From positions 1-64,000 of the forward strand of contig JAZAYU010001151.1 in assembly GCA_038501625.1 (NCBI GenBank): a DNA stretch of 64,000 nucleotides. The letters are read 5' to 3'. Position 1 is the stretch's first letter. Every line of letters starts with the position of its first letter. Shown here piece by piece: positions 22,889 through 34,873 of this stretch. Source of the stretch: Corbicula japonica (Eukaryota > Mollusca > Bivalvia > Venerida > Cyrenidae). The notes under the pieces are model-generated. The model saw only the letters and a program-made list of their open reading frames with translations, was not told the origin of the DNA and searched no databases. Made by a program: the position numbers and the translations under genes.

Positions 22889-23379
22889 ATATATTTCTTC
22901 TTCGGTTTTATATATGAACAGTTACTTTCATATATCGTGAAAATGATATAATATTATGATACTCTCATTCCACATAAGGACAGTTTGATTTATGTATGTC
23001 TAATTCGGTTTTAAATATTAATACATTCGTTAAATACAATTCAAAAATATATTTATATATGCGCAAGTTGGCAGTATACAAAGGCAGTTGGTTGTATATA
23101 TTAAAATGTGAATTCATATTTGAACATACTGGTTTCATGCAATACAGTTTCCAATACAAACAAAGCAAGACTGAATCTATATAAAGGTATATTGGTTTCA
23201 TATATCGACGAGTCCGTATAATATATTGTACGTGTGAATTAATATAATGAGTTTTGGTTCAATAAATACATGTTTTGGTTTTATATATCATAGAAATGAA
23301 CTGATATAATACCAACGCTGTTGAACAAATTCGAAAACAACAATATAAGACAGCTCTGGCTTTCCATATGTATTGGTAA

Positions 23380-24125
23380 ATAAAATACAGTTACGACAGC
23401 GCTAATGGAGCATCCCATCATGGAACTGTAAAACTACCTTAGATGCAGGTAAAATCAATGTCAATCATTTGAAATTGCAGCTTACAAGCAAAAAAAGATG
23501 TATATTTGCAGACAAAATGGGAGCAAATCAAACATATGCACGGCTGGTGGATTATTTGTCATCCCTTTAACTTTATACAAGACAAAATAAGGACTTTAGC
23601 TAACTAGAATTGATAGATATTCCATTTATAGCTCTGCTGGGTCTACGAAATATATTTTTTTTAAAATTATTTTAGGCGTCACCGCGCACAAATTTAGGCG
23701 CTACAGTATTTCTATTACGTGCATAGACTAACGATTTGAACAGTTTTAATCAAATGTGTATAACTACACAGAAATCTTGTGCGTTTCTTGAGTAACTAGC
23801 ACGCCTTTGCGAAAATGTTTTGACAATCTAATAAGAAAACAGCAGAATTTATGAAATTGTAAGTATAACATCGAAATACTTGATAATTATAAGTGCAATT
23901 ACTTTCTGAAATGAAATAGAAATATACACTTAATGTGTGTTCTTTAACTTGGAGATTAAAAACTTACTTTGGTATATTATAGCTGATAAAACAATAACAT
24001 ATTTATAGGATAGATCTAATAGTCCAAATAATAAACAGTAATAGAATATTTTCATATAGTTTTATAATCTGCTATTTTATACTTATATTATGTAATATAT
24101 TTTTTTAATCGTGTAATTAACACTT
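23380..24125. other. No gene seen
   Basis: AT-rich sequence without a convincing exon or repeat. Confidence 0.4.
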
Positions 24126-24131
24126 CACATT

Positions 24132-24132
24132 A

Positions 24133-24180
<48 letters not shown>
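24132..24180. repeat. (ATT)n microsatellite
   Basis: About 16 uninterrupted ATT units. Confidence 0.98.
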
Positions 24181-24181
<1 letters not shown>

Positions 24182-24540
24182 AAGTCTGAACAATAACAAT
24201 AATCTTCGCTTCCCAAGAATAACTGTAAATTGAGCTGTCTAATCAGCACTGGTCTGCAGTTTAGGGGTTATTTTTCGAGCTACAAAAACTATGTAAAAAC
24301 ATTTATAAATCTTAATTTGAGGTCAACTGTACATTATGCCATTTTAAGTCATGCATCTGCTTTGGTATTGATGGTACTGACATTAAACAGTATTTTAAAT
24401 ATGCACCCTTTGATTTTAATGGTAACCTATCCCGGAACCAGTTAATATGAAAACTTCTCTTTGAAATGATCACTAATGATTTACGGCGGTTAATTATTCC
24501 CAAGGCGCCTGCTCCAGATAAATCGATTTATACAGAGGTA

Positions 24541-24716
24541 GAACCGAATGGAACGAGATTGCACCGAATTGAACGAGGTTTAACCGAATTAAACTAGGTT
24601 GCTCCGCATTGAATGAGGTTGCACCGAATTGAACGACGTTGCACCAAATTGAACGAGGTTTCACCGAATTAAACGAAGTTGCTCCGAATTGAATGAGGTT
24701 GCAACGAATTTAGTCT
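24541..24716. repeat. 20-bp minisatellite, about nine units
   Basis: The consensus ACCGAATTGAACGAGGTTGC is repeated head to tail with substitutions. Two sub-types alternate (TTGAACGAGG and TTAAACGAAG/TTGAATGAGG). Confidence 0.9.
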
Positions 24717-25130
24717 GTTGATGCATTAAATTAAAGCAGAATAAGCACTGTTTCTAATGTTAATACACTTAATTGGATTACTTGATGTCTTGTTTTAGGA
24801 GCAATATCGCTGAGTGGTTTGTTAATACACCGAATTGAAGCAGAAACTGCTTTGTTTTGACAATTTAAGTCTTTATTTGCAACATTTTTGTTTGAATTGG
24901 ACGGATTTGTTCCCCGATGTGTTTGTGGTATGATTGAATTAAAGCAAATTATTCATTTTTGGCGGTGTTGGCAGCCCATAAATAGACGCAACGCGATTGG
25001 TCACACCCCCAAAATAACCGAGTCAATAAATCTAGATATTGACCCGCTTTTGCTGATATAGACCTGTCTATAAATTGAATGCGAAAGTTTCCATCTTTTA
25101 TATTATTTATAGTTCATGTAATAATTAAAA

Positions 25131-25270
25131 CAGTTATTTACTTATTAGCTGGGAAATATGCTGTTGATATTGACCGCAAAAATCGTTATTGACCTCGGCT
25201 ATCGCCGCGGTCTATAACGATTTTTTAGGTCAATATCACAGCATATTTCCCAGCTAATAAATAAATAATT
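25131..25270. mobile_element. 140-bp hairpin MITE
   Basis: Near-perfect inverted arms of about 63 bp (25131-25193 and 25208-25270) contain TTAGCTGGGAAATATGCTGT and its complement, around a GC-rich loop GGCTATCGCCGCGG. Weaker complementarity extends a few bases further out. The target duplication is not resolved. Confidence 0.8.
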
Positions 25271-25274
25271 GTAT

Positions 25275-26565
25275 AAAATTAATTCGATATACCATAAGCT
25301 TCCGCACGATATAACCTCCGTCCAAATTGTGTCACAATAAACTAGTTATTGTACACCAATGATATCATGTTCACCAAACATTCTCGACATCTGCGACTTC
25401 TTACGGTTCCTGAGATAAGATTGTGGAATGACTTATCAATTATGATACATTTTTAACAAAACTGAAAGTTTGGCATATGAATTATGTTTTAATGTGAATT
25501 TTCTAAGCAATTACACTTACTGTACCAGTTGAGGTTTCACTTACGCTTAAAATAAACAAAATTATATTAATATTCCATCTTAACGAACTGATATGCCCGA
25601 TAAGTAAGTCGTATGCATGAATTAATCCATAACTGAGACAACACTTAATGGAGAATAAACCAAAATAAATCAGTTCAAAAATGTTTTCAGAGATAACAAC
25701 CATCTGTGTTTTGAGATACAACCTTTTTTTAAAAGGGCGCAAAATGAAAGGAATTAATTTTGCAAATACTGAAGGATGAGTTATTGTTTCTGCTTTTTGT
25801 TGACCTTTTAACATAGTTCACATTTTAAAAGGTTTATAAATAAACAGCGACACAAATGTTCCTTTATGGTGTTTTATTTTGCAAGTTTAGTGACTCACAC
25901 TTAAGAACAGTCTATATAGGGTCTTAACATGCATTTCTGTCCGTATCGTAACCAAATGTGAAAAAACATTAAATAGAAATAAATATGTGGTTAATTTGTA
26001 AGTTTTTACAATTTCAACACAGAGATTCTATAAATCATCGATGACATAAGTTGTGTTAGTACAGGGTTAATAGCTGTATGCCTTTTTCAAGACTCCCACC
26101 TTTCATAACTGTTCACAGTTAGCTTAGCATATGACATCACCACCTTTTAAAGGTTAATTTCGCACCTTAATATCAATCAAGATATAGAGGATATTTGTAC
26201 AATATATTTATACATGTACGTACATTTTAACCAGTGATCTTACTTTTATGAGGGCATAGCCACAAGTGGAAATGCACAATTTAAGTTTACAGATCTTGAA
26301 CTGGTAAAGATTAAATTGAAAAGCTAATTATTGAATATTTTATGTTTTAAATACATGTTTAGTGCATAACATGTCTGCTTATGTCAAGATTTTATAAGGT
26401 GAAACTTGAACACTTTTTCTAAACATGAAAATAGGGAATATAATTTTCAAATAGGTAACACAGCAAAAATCAAAAGATGTCAAAACAAAAATGATAATGA
26501 TCCATTCAAAAACAGTAGATGGTCATTTTTGTCCAAAAAAAACTTTAGTTCAAAGGAAATTATTT
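25275..26565. other. No gene seen
   Basis: AT-rich. A possible minus-strand AATAAA (TTTATT at 25871-25876) exists but is too far from the carrier exon at 29446 to assign. Confidence 0.4.
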
Positions 26566-26720
26566 TAACCCTTCCTCTATAATATACTAGTTTGCTACAT
26601 ATGCAACCATTGTAAATCCAGATCAGCTTGCACACCAATGCCATCTGGCCATTTTGTTAATTTGGTTATTTCTGACCAAAAGATGAACAGTGGTAGATTA
26701 TGACAGGATGGCTCAGATAT
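26566..26720. mobile_element. Partial TTAA-CCCTT palindromic element
   Basis: Starts TTTTAACCCTTCC and carries the family landmark AATCCAGATCAG, then diverges into the following hairpin repeat. Confidence 0.55.
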
Positions 26721-26744
26721 GTGGATCCACACTACTTGGCTGAA

Positions 26745-26860
26745 GGTTATAAAGGTGAGATTGGACACCAGTCTCAAATCTCAAGCAAGCATCTGATCGC
26801 CATTTCAGCCAATCAGATGATCAAGATTTGAGACTGGTTTCTAGACTGAATTTTATAACC
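26745..26860. mobile_element. Hairpin repeat H, copy 1
   Basis: Inverted arms read GGTTATAAAGGTGAGATTGG...CAGTCTCAAATCT, complementary to GATTTGAGACTGG...TTTTATAACC, around an internal GCATCTGATCG / CAATCAGATG stem. Relatives lie at 26957-27084 and, in half form, at 6921-6995 and 35945-35985. Confidence 0.7.
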
Positions 26861-26956
26861 TTGGGCACTTGTCCATAGATAACAGCCATATCCATGAAGT
26901 AAATTATCTCTATAATTATCTCTATTTTACAAAGATCAATTATCACGCAGATCATA

Positions 26957-27084
26957 CAACTGAGATAGGAGATCAGTCTTAAATCTCAAGCATCTGATCG
27001 GCTGAAATGTAGACCAGTCGCCATTTCAGCCAATCAGATGCTTGAGATTTATGATCTTGGATCTAGATCTGTCAGTCTCAGTTA
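26957..27084. mobile_element. Hairpin repeat H, copy 2
   Basis: Bounded by AACTGAGATAGGAG and CAGTCTCAGTT with the same internal ATCTCAAGCATCTGATCGGC stem as copy 1. Confidence 0.7.
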
Positions 27085-27688
27085 CATCTTCATCATTTCA
27101 AATATGGTGAATTCATTTATATATTCTTAGCATGAAATTTACATGCTTTTCAATAAAACAACATTTCCGTGGGTTTTGATTTTGTGGTTTACAAATTTAT
27201 CCATCATTACAAAACACTTTAAAGCTTTCAACTTGCACTCCAAATCAATGAAAAATAAATACAACATGAATACTTATGAATTCACTGTAACTGATGACTT
27301 TTCACAAAGTCTATAAAATATAATATGTACTATAAAGCAAGTATAAAACCAATAATTACAGAAAGAACATCATGATTCAAAACAGAACACACACAAATTT
27401 TCTAGCCTGGCACCGGCTAGATGGTTTATAAAAAATCACTGAAATACTTATTTTTTTTATATTTCATTTCATTTTCTCTGATATGCTGAACCATCTTCTG
27501 GGAGATAAGGGAAGTAAAGTGCATATCAATAAGGTACCTGCAGGAGTTGCTCTTCTTGGAGGAATTGATGATTATTGTATTAGTGATATGAGAGTATAAA
27601 ATTAACAGAACATAGGGACGGGAGCCAGTCTAAAATATTTGGTGAAGTTAACAAAGATGTGTTATCTAGCACTCGTGATTTTCAAATA

Positions 27689-27918
27689 AATAACCCTTTA
27701 CTGCAAAGATACACCTTCATTGCGTGGGCGAACACTGTAGATCCAGATTAGCGCGCACATCTGTACCATCTGATCAGGATCTACTCAGTTTGCTTGTATT
27801 CATTAGGTTATTACTGATAAGTGCAGATCTAGATCAGATGTCATGGTTGTGCTGTCTGATCTGTATCTAGACAGGTCACACATGCATAAAAATGCATACA
27901 AATGAAGAAAAGGGTTAA
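27689..27918. mobile_element. piggyBac-like MITE (TTAA-CCCTT), copy 1
   Basis: Ends (A)TAACCCTTTACTGC and AAGGGTTAA. The interior is palindromic with AGATCCAGATTAG / TCTGATCAGGATCTA landmarks. CCCTT next to TTAA is the terminal pattern of piggyBac-type elements. No coding capacity. Confidence 0.7.
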
Positions 27919-28288
27919 GAACACAATTTCTTTAAATATTTAATAATGATGTAAAAAACAGATCATTTTTCATCCAATGTTTACTCAGCATTATTGGAAA
28001 CATGGTTAGAACTTTTTCTCTATCAAATTGTTGAAACCAGAACTGTTTTGACCAGATTTAAGCACCAACCGAAATTGTGGTAATTCAGACAACAAACAAA
28101 AGACATCTCAAAGTGTCCTACCAGATGTTCAGAAGCTTTAAAACATTTCAAATTGCACACAAACATCAATTTTTACAAAGTAAACTTCAAACACATCCAT
28201 TTAATAATCAAAGCTAATTTCACAGGTGATAGTAACTTTGTCAATATAGACTGTCAAAACTGAGTACTTATGTTACAGTGTTAAGTGT

Positions 28289-28534
28289 TTAACCCTTCCT
28301 TCCATTTACAAGCTTTAATGGCATGGGCAAATGATGTAGATCCAGATCAGCCCTCACATCTGTGCATTAAGATCAGGATCTGCATTGTTCGCTTTTTGAT
28401 TTACAAGGTTATTTTTGACCAAAAAGTGAACAATGCAGATCCTGATCAGACAGCATGAACATACTGGCTGATCTGGATCTACACTGGTCGCACTGTCATG
28501 CCACAACATGCATATATATTGAGTTAAGGGTTAA
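28289..28534. mobile_element. piggyBac-like MITE (TTAA-CCCTT), copy 2, full length
   Basis: TTAACCCTT at the left and AAGGGTTAA at the right bound 246 bp. The two halves are imperfect inverted copies centred near 28412 (TGTAGATCCAGATCAG / CTGATCTGGATCTACA; GATCAGGATCTGCATTGTTC / GAACAATGCAGATCCTGATC). This is the best-preserved member in the window. Confidence 0.75.
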
Positions 28535-28539
28535 CGTAT

Positions 28540-29240
28540 CGCAAACATTGCAAATGGCGAAAACAGGCTAAAATTTCATAAAAATAAATGTTGGGGGAAA
28601 TACTTATTGCCACCTAGATTTTAGTAAATAAATATATTTAGCTATGGATATAATAAATGTTTGCAAGCTCAGTTTAGTCTAATTCATGTTCTAATTACCA
28701 AGCACATAATAAAACAAAAGAAAAACCATTTGCATGAGAACTCTGAAATTCATCAACAATATACCAAAGCAACTCATACCTGAAAGTATACGCTGGTCTA
28801 CCTTGTTTAGTGCCAATTCGTTAAAATAATGTTAGGGTTTTCAAGAAATTCAAGGAAATCTTACTTCCTGGTTCAAAGTGAAAGTAGAAATCTACTTTAA
28901 CTTTGAACCAGGAAGTAAGATTTACTTAAATTTCTTGAAAACCCTAACATTATTTTGATGAATTGGCACTAAATATTGTAGACCAGCATATACATATTTT
29001 AGGTATGAGTTGCTTTGGTATATTGTTAATGAATTTCAGAGTTCTCATGCAAACGGTTTTTCTTTTGTTTTAGTATGTGCTTGGTAATTAGAACATGAAT
29101 AAGACTAAATTGAGCATGCAAACATTTACTACATCCATAGCTCAATACATTTCTTTACTAAAATCTAGGTGGCAATAAGTATTTTCTCCAAAATTCAATT
29201 TTGAAATTTTAGCTAGTTTTCGCCATTTGCAATGTTTGCG
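28540..29240. repeat. 700-bp inverted repeat (long hairpin), almost no spacer
   Basis: The left arm 28540 to about 28888 and right arm to 29240 are inverted copies over their full length with scattered mismatches and small indels. The ends are CGCAAACATTGCAAATGGCG and its complement; the centre is AAAGTAGAAATCTACTTT. TTAA lies at 28531-28534 and 29246-29249, so a TTAA-flanked insertion is possible, though the left TTAA also closes the adjacent MITE. Confidence 0.9.
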
Positions 29241-29445
29241 ACCTCTTAAGGAAACAACTATAACAGCACAGTTCTATATGTTATGGTAAAACTCGGTCTA
29301 AGTCAATAAATATATTTTCAGAAAAGAATACAAGTCCTAGCCAAAACGATCAAACTCTTGGATGGAATATAATAGTTGGACTAGTTTTACTAATATCCGG
29401 TGCCCTCTCAGATCTTCATTCCATCATAAATGTTGGCAAGTATTT

Positions 29446-29590
29446 CTAGTTCCGTGGATATCCTAGCAACCATTCGGCCACGCCAAGGTAATATACAGTC
29501 TGAGCTATACCAAACAATTGAGCTATCACTAAAATCCTACATAGTGCTCCTTTAAAGAAAGCTTTTGGTCCTTCGTTGGCGTATACTTTT
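29446..29590 (-). CDS. Mitochondrial carrier (SLC25A22/A18-like glutamate carrier), terminal exon
   Basis: An acceptor TTTTTCAG (complement of 29591-29598) opens a 145-bp exon: one carried base, 47 codons, and stop TAG at 29446-29448. The peptide runs [18 protein letters not shown], then [18 protein letters not shown], then [11 protein letters not shown]. This is the end of the third mitochondrial-carrier repeat: the EGPxAFxKGAxCR loop and the last transmembrane helix, closest in my memory to SLC25A22 and SLC25A18, glutamate/H+ symporters of the inner mitochondrial membrane. The family normally has Pro where this exon has Gln (IAQLFGIAQ versus IAPLFGIAQ). I could not find the preceding exons on the minus strand up to 33.7 kb, where another gene's exons begin. 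It is either a lone retained exon or the tail of a gene with very long introns. Confidence 0.75.
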
Positions 29591-29599
29591 CTGAAAAAC

Positions 29600-30735
29600 A
29601 AAAACAACAATCATCAATTCTGAATGTTTGATCGTGACCTTAGATGTATCTTACTTAACTCTGCTTCTGCTGGAAGACATTACCGTAATGAAAATGTACG
29701 TTATTAGTCTACTCGGGACTGACATTAACTGCCCCATACTTAAGAAAAATCGACGTTATAATCCTCTTTACTTTCAACAATTCCTGCAATAACTGTCCTA
29801 CGACGCATTCTTTTTTTATAGTTTGCTTGAAATAAATGTTATAATACATGTACAATAATTATATAATGTAATATTTTATAAATCTCAAAACTTCGACAAA
29901 TCTCCATTTCATTCTAAATTGCTTAATCAATTTTTCATCAAAATGTTTGTTAGTTAAAAGTACATCCAAGAATTGACAATAAGCTTGAACAATCTTTGGA
30001 TCATCTGGAAACGGAGTTCATTTTCTATAACGCACATAATTGTTACATTTTTACTAGGGATTTTTTGACAGCTTTACATTAACTCCGTCTGAACACCAAT
30101 TTATTATTGACTCTGTACACTGATTAAGTACTTCAATGGACTTCCTTTCCAGAAATTAAAGTTGGTAATTTCCAGGAAATAAGGTTGTTCAAGTCATTTA
30201 TCCGCATGGTTTCGTGAATTGTTTTTACTAAAATTTAGCCTGCACGGTTTAAACCGCTCAGATCTTCGTTATTTGAAAACCGCAAAAACCTTACCATCTG
30301 GTTGAGCGGGCTGTAGTAAAGTCTGATCACTGCAATTCTCTTATTTTCTACCTTGATAGTTGTTTGTAAATTATACCTACTCATGGGAAATACTCTGATA
30401 AGCAATCCATTATTCCGTTATATACCAATATACCAGCTACTCACTTGACACACTCTATTGCTCCATTTGAAGTCATCTACTCACCTGACACAGTTTTTAT
30501 CATCAATAATGAAGCAACCTTTATTTTCCTTTCAGTGGCAACCATTTTGATTATCTCTTTTGCGATCTGTAGTATTAAGTTTCTAGGGCATGTACGCTAC
30601 AAGGAGCAGCAAGTTTTAGGATAAAGTTGGGGACTATCTGCCTGTAGGATAAGACAATCCCAATGTGTCTGGTTGCTGTCGTGGCCAACGCAACAAGTAT
30701 GATATTTACTTCGTGTATTTAAATGTAAACAATAC
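29600..30735. other. No confident exon
   Basis: Searched for the missing carrier exons (Pro-x-Asp-x-x-Lys-x-Arg signature) on the minus strand without success. A donor-like minus-strand motif CAG|GTGAGTAG lies near 30487-30494, with no open exon attached that I can defend. Confidence 0.35.
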
Positions 30736-30739
30736 GTAC

Positions 30740-30816
30740 CTAAAGCAGCTTCGCTGCTTTCAGGACCAAAGCCTTTCCTTCTCTTTTTAAAGCTTTAACG
30801 CGGTGCAGCTTTTGTT
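30740..30816 (-). other. Candidate splice-bounded exon, coding status unclear
   Basis: Strong minus-strand acceptor TACTGTTTCAG and donor TAG|GTACGT enclose 77 bp. In phase 0 (as required after the exon at 33730) it reads NKSCTALKL then stop, which would end the RRM protein. In another phase it reads a basic helix (QKLHRVKALKREGKALVL...) stopping at the last codon. It could be the final coding exon of the RRM gene or a chance pair of sites. Confidence 0.3.
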
Positions 30817-31599
30817 CTGAAACAGTAAGTAACAAAATATTTTCAGATAATAAGGGGCTGTTTATATTGATATCATTTTATGATTTAAAACGTTTTCTCC
30901 AGGACCTTGCTCCAGTACAAGCTGCTGATGTACTGCTGATATACTGTTTTACTGTGCACATTAATTGAATCTGTTCTCGGTCAGTCACATGTTGCAAAGC
31001 CTTGCAGTCAAGAAAGCGTATCATAATTCAGTTTTGTCATCAGTGTAAATGTTCCAACAGGAATTCCAGAAAGATGTGAAATCAAATTCTTCTCCATATT
31101 TTGTATCAATTGAGAATATCTTATAGTGTATATGTAATAAATAAATAAATTGTACTGCATTCATTTCATCTAGGTACTAAAATTTTTTAACTATTTCTCA
31201 CGATTTTTAATCATCTTTTTAAGTTGAGTTTTTCAAAAATGTTTTACTATACATGAAAAATTAATTCCATGTATGTAAAACCGAGAAACAAAATGCAGAG
31301 AACAATTTCACCTACCTTTAAAATTTTAAATGTTAAAGGCTGTGGTTTTAGCCAATAAATGTGATAAAAATGTTTTCAGAGCTTTAAATAGTTTACAGAC
31401 TTAAGATATGAATGTAATATAATGTGATTTTAGTATCAAGAAAATAACTAAACACTCCACCCCATTGTCATCATAATGAGGTCAAACTGTGTTATTTGAT
31501 TTGACCATTTAGTTTTTGTCCCATGATGACCCCGTGTTGAAGAATCACTAAAACATAAATATGACAACGTTTAATGACAAAATGTATATTTTTCTTTAG

Positions 31600-31807
31600 A
31601 TTTTGTTTTTGATAGATTACTCAGTTTCAACGGAATCGAGACACCACGAAACATTTTCATCAAGTTTGATGATAACAATGTGCCCTTTATTGTGTCAACA
31701 AACAAAACTTAACGAAAGACGACGGACAAGCTGGTCCATCTTTTATCACAACTTTCTGCGAAGGGGAGATAAAAACAGACGAAAGTGATGTTTTCAGTAG
31801 TTATTAG
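31600..31807 (+). pseudogene. Protein-like remnant with one frameshift
   Basis: After an acceptor-like TTTCTTTAG, one frame reads FVFDRLLSFNGIETPRN, then IFIKFDDNNVPFIVSTNKT, then stop (31710). Shifting frame at that point continues TKDDGQAGPSFITTFCEGE, then IKTDESDVFSSY, then stop (31805-31807). Both halves have protein-like composition and together suggest a C-terminal exon broken by a single frameshift. I do not recognise the family. Confidence 0.3.
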
Positions 31808-31809
31808 TG

Positions 31810-33725
31810 CATAATCCTTTCCAAAGAATTACCTTTTACATAAATAAACCAGTGAGAAATCGTCGAAAGATAATTCTATTGATTCTATTGATGGAAAATT
31901 AATTTGAATTGAGTGTAGGTTATGCAAAAGCAATACAAGATCTAGAGGTTTCAGCTAAAGTACTTATTTTACAAGTAAATTGATTTATATTATCCACTTT
32001 GAAGCTGTTCTGAATACTTATGGATTGACAATTTTGGACAATAATGAAAGTCATGCTGGTTTATCAATAAGAGATACCCTCTGCTTTTATCGGAAGTAAA
32101 TCATCACAAGAATATAAATAAGAATATAAAATAATTTAACCATACTTTACCATTCGTTAAATTTGCCCACGGCTGAAAAAGATAAAACGTGCCCGTGAAT
32201 CATTAAAGTTTTAAGGATATTTAACGTTAAAGGTCTGCATGTCTTTCTCACGAGAATATTTTTTTACTCTTTAAATATAAATTCTATTTTAAAGGGGAAA
32301 CTATATAGATCCTGGTCTAATAATACAGATGCGTTGGCTGATCTTAATCTACACATGTTGCTTGCAAAAGTACGAGTAACAAAATACATATAAATGAAAC
32401 AATGATTAAGAGCTGTACAAATAAAAAAGTAATTATTTTGTCATTTTATCTCAAATTCGAATACTTACGTGAATAACAGAAACACGTACATATAGACTGT
32501 TTGAATAGTATTTGTTTTTATTAGATCACTTAGATCACTAAATATTCAAACCCAGGCAAACAAAGTTAGTACAACTGTTTTGTCCCCAAAGGAGGCAGTG
32601 AAATAGCATCGTCCTACCATTTGCTTGTTTACATTATTTTCCGCTCAGTTATTCTTAAGTACACGACCAAGGCGTCAAATAATACTTTAAAATCATCTCT
32701 TTTTACCGTGTATAAGCCATTTTCAACAAACTGATTGTTGTTTTTGTGCTTTTTTAAAACTCATCCATTAAGGGCTGGTCACAGCAGTCATTGCACGTGC
32801 AATAATTGTAACAGAGGTGTACATTATGTGTTTGACCTTGAGTAAATATGTGTCAAAGGAATTAATTGTTTAAAGATATTGTTGTCAGTATCATTTTATT
32901 TTTTTATTTTTTGATATTAAGATGATGATTTAAGAAGTTTAGTTTTTGAGTTTGTATGTAAAACAAAGGGGAATTAAGTCTAGCTAATTTGTTCAATGTT
33001 ATAAAATTTCTTAACGTATGTAAAATAAAGATACATTGATAACATTTATTTTTGCAAACTTTATTAAATTGTATTTTGTTGTGAATTATTTTTAATTGCT
33101 GAAAATGCAGAGAAGACACTAGACGGCTCTTAAACTTGAAACTTAAAGATGAAAACGGGATATTGAAAGTCACCGAACACGACGAATATCAAATATTGCA
33201 ATCTCGGTTTAATTGTGCCTATTGAATGACATGGGCATTAATGAAAATGTATATTACTGCCAACGCCGCGTAGCTCCGGGTTGAGCAAAACTCAATATTT
33301 ACACAAATAAACAGTACAATTTTAATCAATAAAAACGATGGCATGCACACGGCGGTAAACATGAAACCTTCAGTTCGGTATTTTCAGATTAATTCCTTGT
33401 TCAGCGGTGTATGGTACCCAGATAAAAGAAAACAGGAGGAACTAAACAAAATACAATTTCGACAGGGGATCTGAGAATAAAAGTCCTGCATATCATAGAC
33501 AACTCCAAAGGCAAAATTTAAAAAAAAGCAGGTTTATCCTTGGGATGAGGTTGTGATGTTATATTTTATTAAACACAGCTGAAAACTGGTTATTACCAAT
33601 ATTATAACAGTGTAAAGATACAGCAAGATGTTATAAAATGTTTAAATAATGTGATTGTTATGTCCGAAGGTAAGAGATAATACGAGTGCACAGCTATAGA
33701 AATCGGACAGGAGCTGGTAAAACAC
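31810..33725. other. No gene seen; one dispersed repeat
   Basis: AT-rich. Fragments of the TTAA-CCCTT element near 32300-32415 (GCTGATCTTAATCTACAC), and dispersed repeat R copy 2 at about 32930-33130. Confidence 0.4.
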
Positions 33726-33729
33726 TTAC

Positions 33730-33809
33730 TTCAAACTCTGGCCCGGGCTGCACCGGAGGCGGAGGTTGTACACGAGGGGCCTGGTCTTCGCCATCTGATG
33801 TGGCCTGGT
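33730..33809 (-). CDS. RRM protein gene, proline-rich linker exon
   Basis: An 80-bp exon lies between acceptor TTCTTCAG and donor GAA|GTAAGT. Using the single T carried from the RRM exon (36276), it opens with TAC and reads YQATSDGEDQAPRVQ, then PPPPVQPGPEFE, ending in phase 0. This acidic, proline-rich stretch is what one expects as a flexible linker after an RRM. The downstream exon is uncertain (see 30740-30816), and other RRMs may or may not follow. Confidence 0.65.
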
Positions 33810-34873
33810 CTGAAGAAAATCAACATAAGGCGTGACAATATCACCCAGGTACTTTATACAATAGTCTTGTTACCTATAAAACCGGTGACCCCTCCCGATT
33901 GCAGTGGGAGTCTCCCAACTTTTAGGTTGAATTCCCATCTCGGGCATATTCGACAGTTTCTCTTGCATGGATTTTGCATTTGCTGGGTTAAACATTAGAC
34001 TTGCTTTCAAGTACATAAACCAAACTATCTGAGTTTTACTTCATCTGCTTACCGGCACCAATTAAAAGCAACCATTATTGTGGTAATTTGCTGTTCATTC
34101 AACACTGTCGTGCAACAGCTGCCCTGTACCAAATGTTAAGTGCCCTGTGGCAGTTCTCAAGATGGCGACCAAACAAAGAATAGGGGATGTGTTTATTGTT
34201 CTCAATTTGTATCGAGTCTATAGACATGTAGACTTGGATCATAAAATAAAAAGGACTTTTGGTTCACCGATTGTTTCATTGGAAGCCAGCGTGTCCGTTT
34301 GATACTGTAATTGATAGAAAAAAATAGCCTAATTAGCTTTTTCAAAATTGAAGCATGAACGACAACTGTTTTTTTTTGAAAATCTATTCTCTTACAACTT
34401 TATTGTTCTATGAAATAGGATATTCCTTTCTGAAGTGCCTCTAAATACTTGTGGTATAACTATTATAATATGGAACAATAGGGAAGTTGTTTCACGACAA
34501 TGTTCATGGCAGGAGAAAACAAGAAGCTGTGTTCAGACAACACATGCCCCCGGTAGCGAAGTTTGTCATGCTAAAAAAACCGTTCTGAACAAACAACTTT
34601 ACTTTCTCTTTTTAACAAAAGACTGAAAATGGTAATTTCAGATATTAATCAGTGCTTATTTACTTGTCAAAATGTTTTAAGCTGTTTAAAATACAATTCA
34701 ATTCAATAAGCTGTCACTCACTTCTATTCACGTGTGAATATAGCCTGAGCGAGGGAGGTTCTCGTCTCTTATGAGCTGGAAAGTACAAAAATGACAACAG
34801 TATTACCTATTACTGCTTTACCTGAAGGTAATTGCTCTGTATATGTTTCATATATCCGAAAGTGTTCAGTTTT

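Larger units (their letters stand above)
20933..23365. mobile_element. 2.43-kb element with ~490-bp inverted ends and 8-bp target duplication
   Basis: The left arm (20933 to about 21420) and right arm (about 22885-23365) are inverted copies, clearly alignable along their whole length. The outer ends read GGAAAGCCAGAGCTGTCTTA on both sides. The element is flanked by ATATGTAT at 20925-20932 and 23366-23373, an 8-bp duplication. No transposase is seen. The interior holds a nested inverted-end unit, two tRNA-like segments on opposite strands, and a tandem 90-bp repeat. An 8-bp duplication fits hAT-type mobilisation among others; the end sequence does not settle the class. Confidence 0.85.

Noticed and set aside
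34162..34302. 46-codon ORF starting at AAGATGGCG (YY1-like context)
   Set aside because: The start context is attractive, but there is no splice site, domain or conservation to support it, and short frames are expected by chance.
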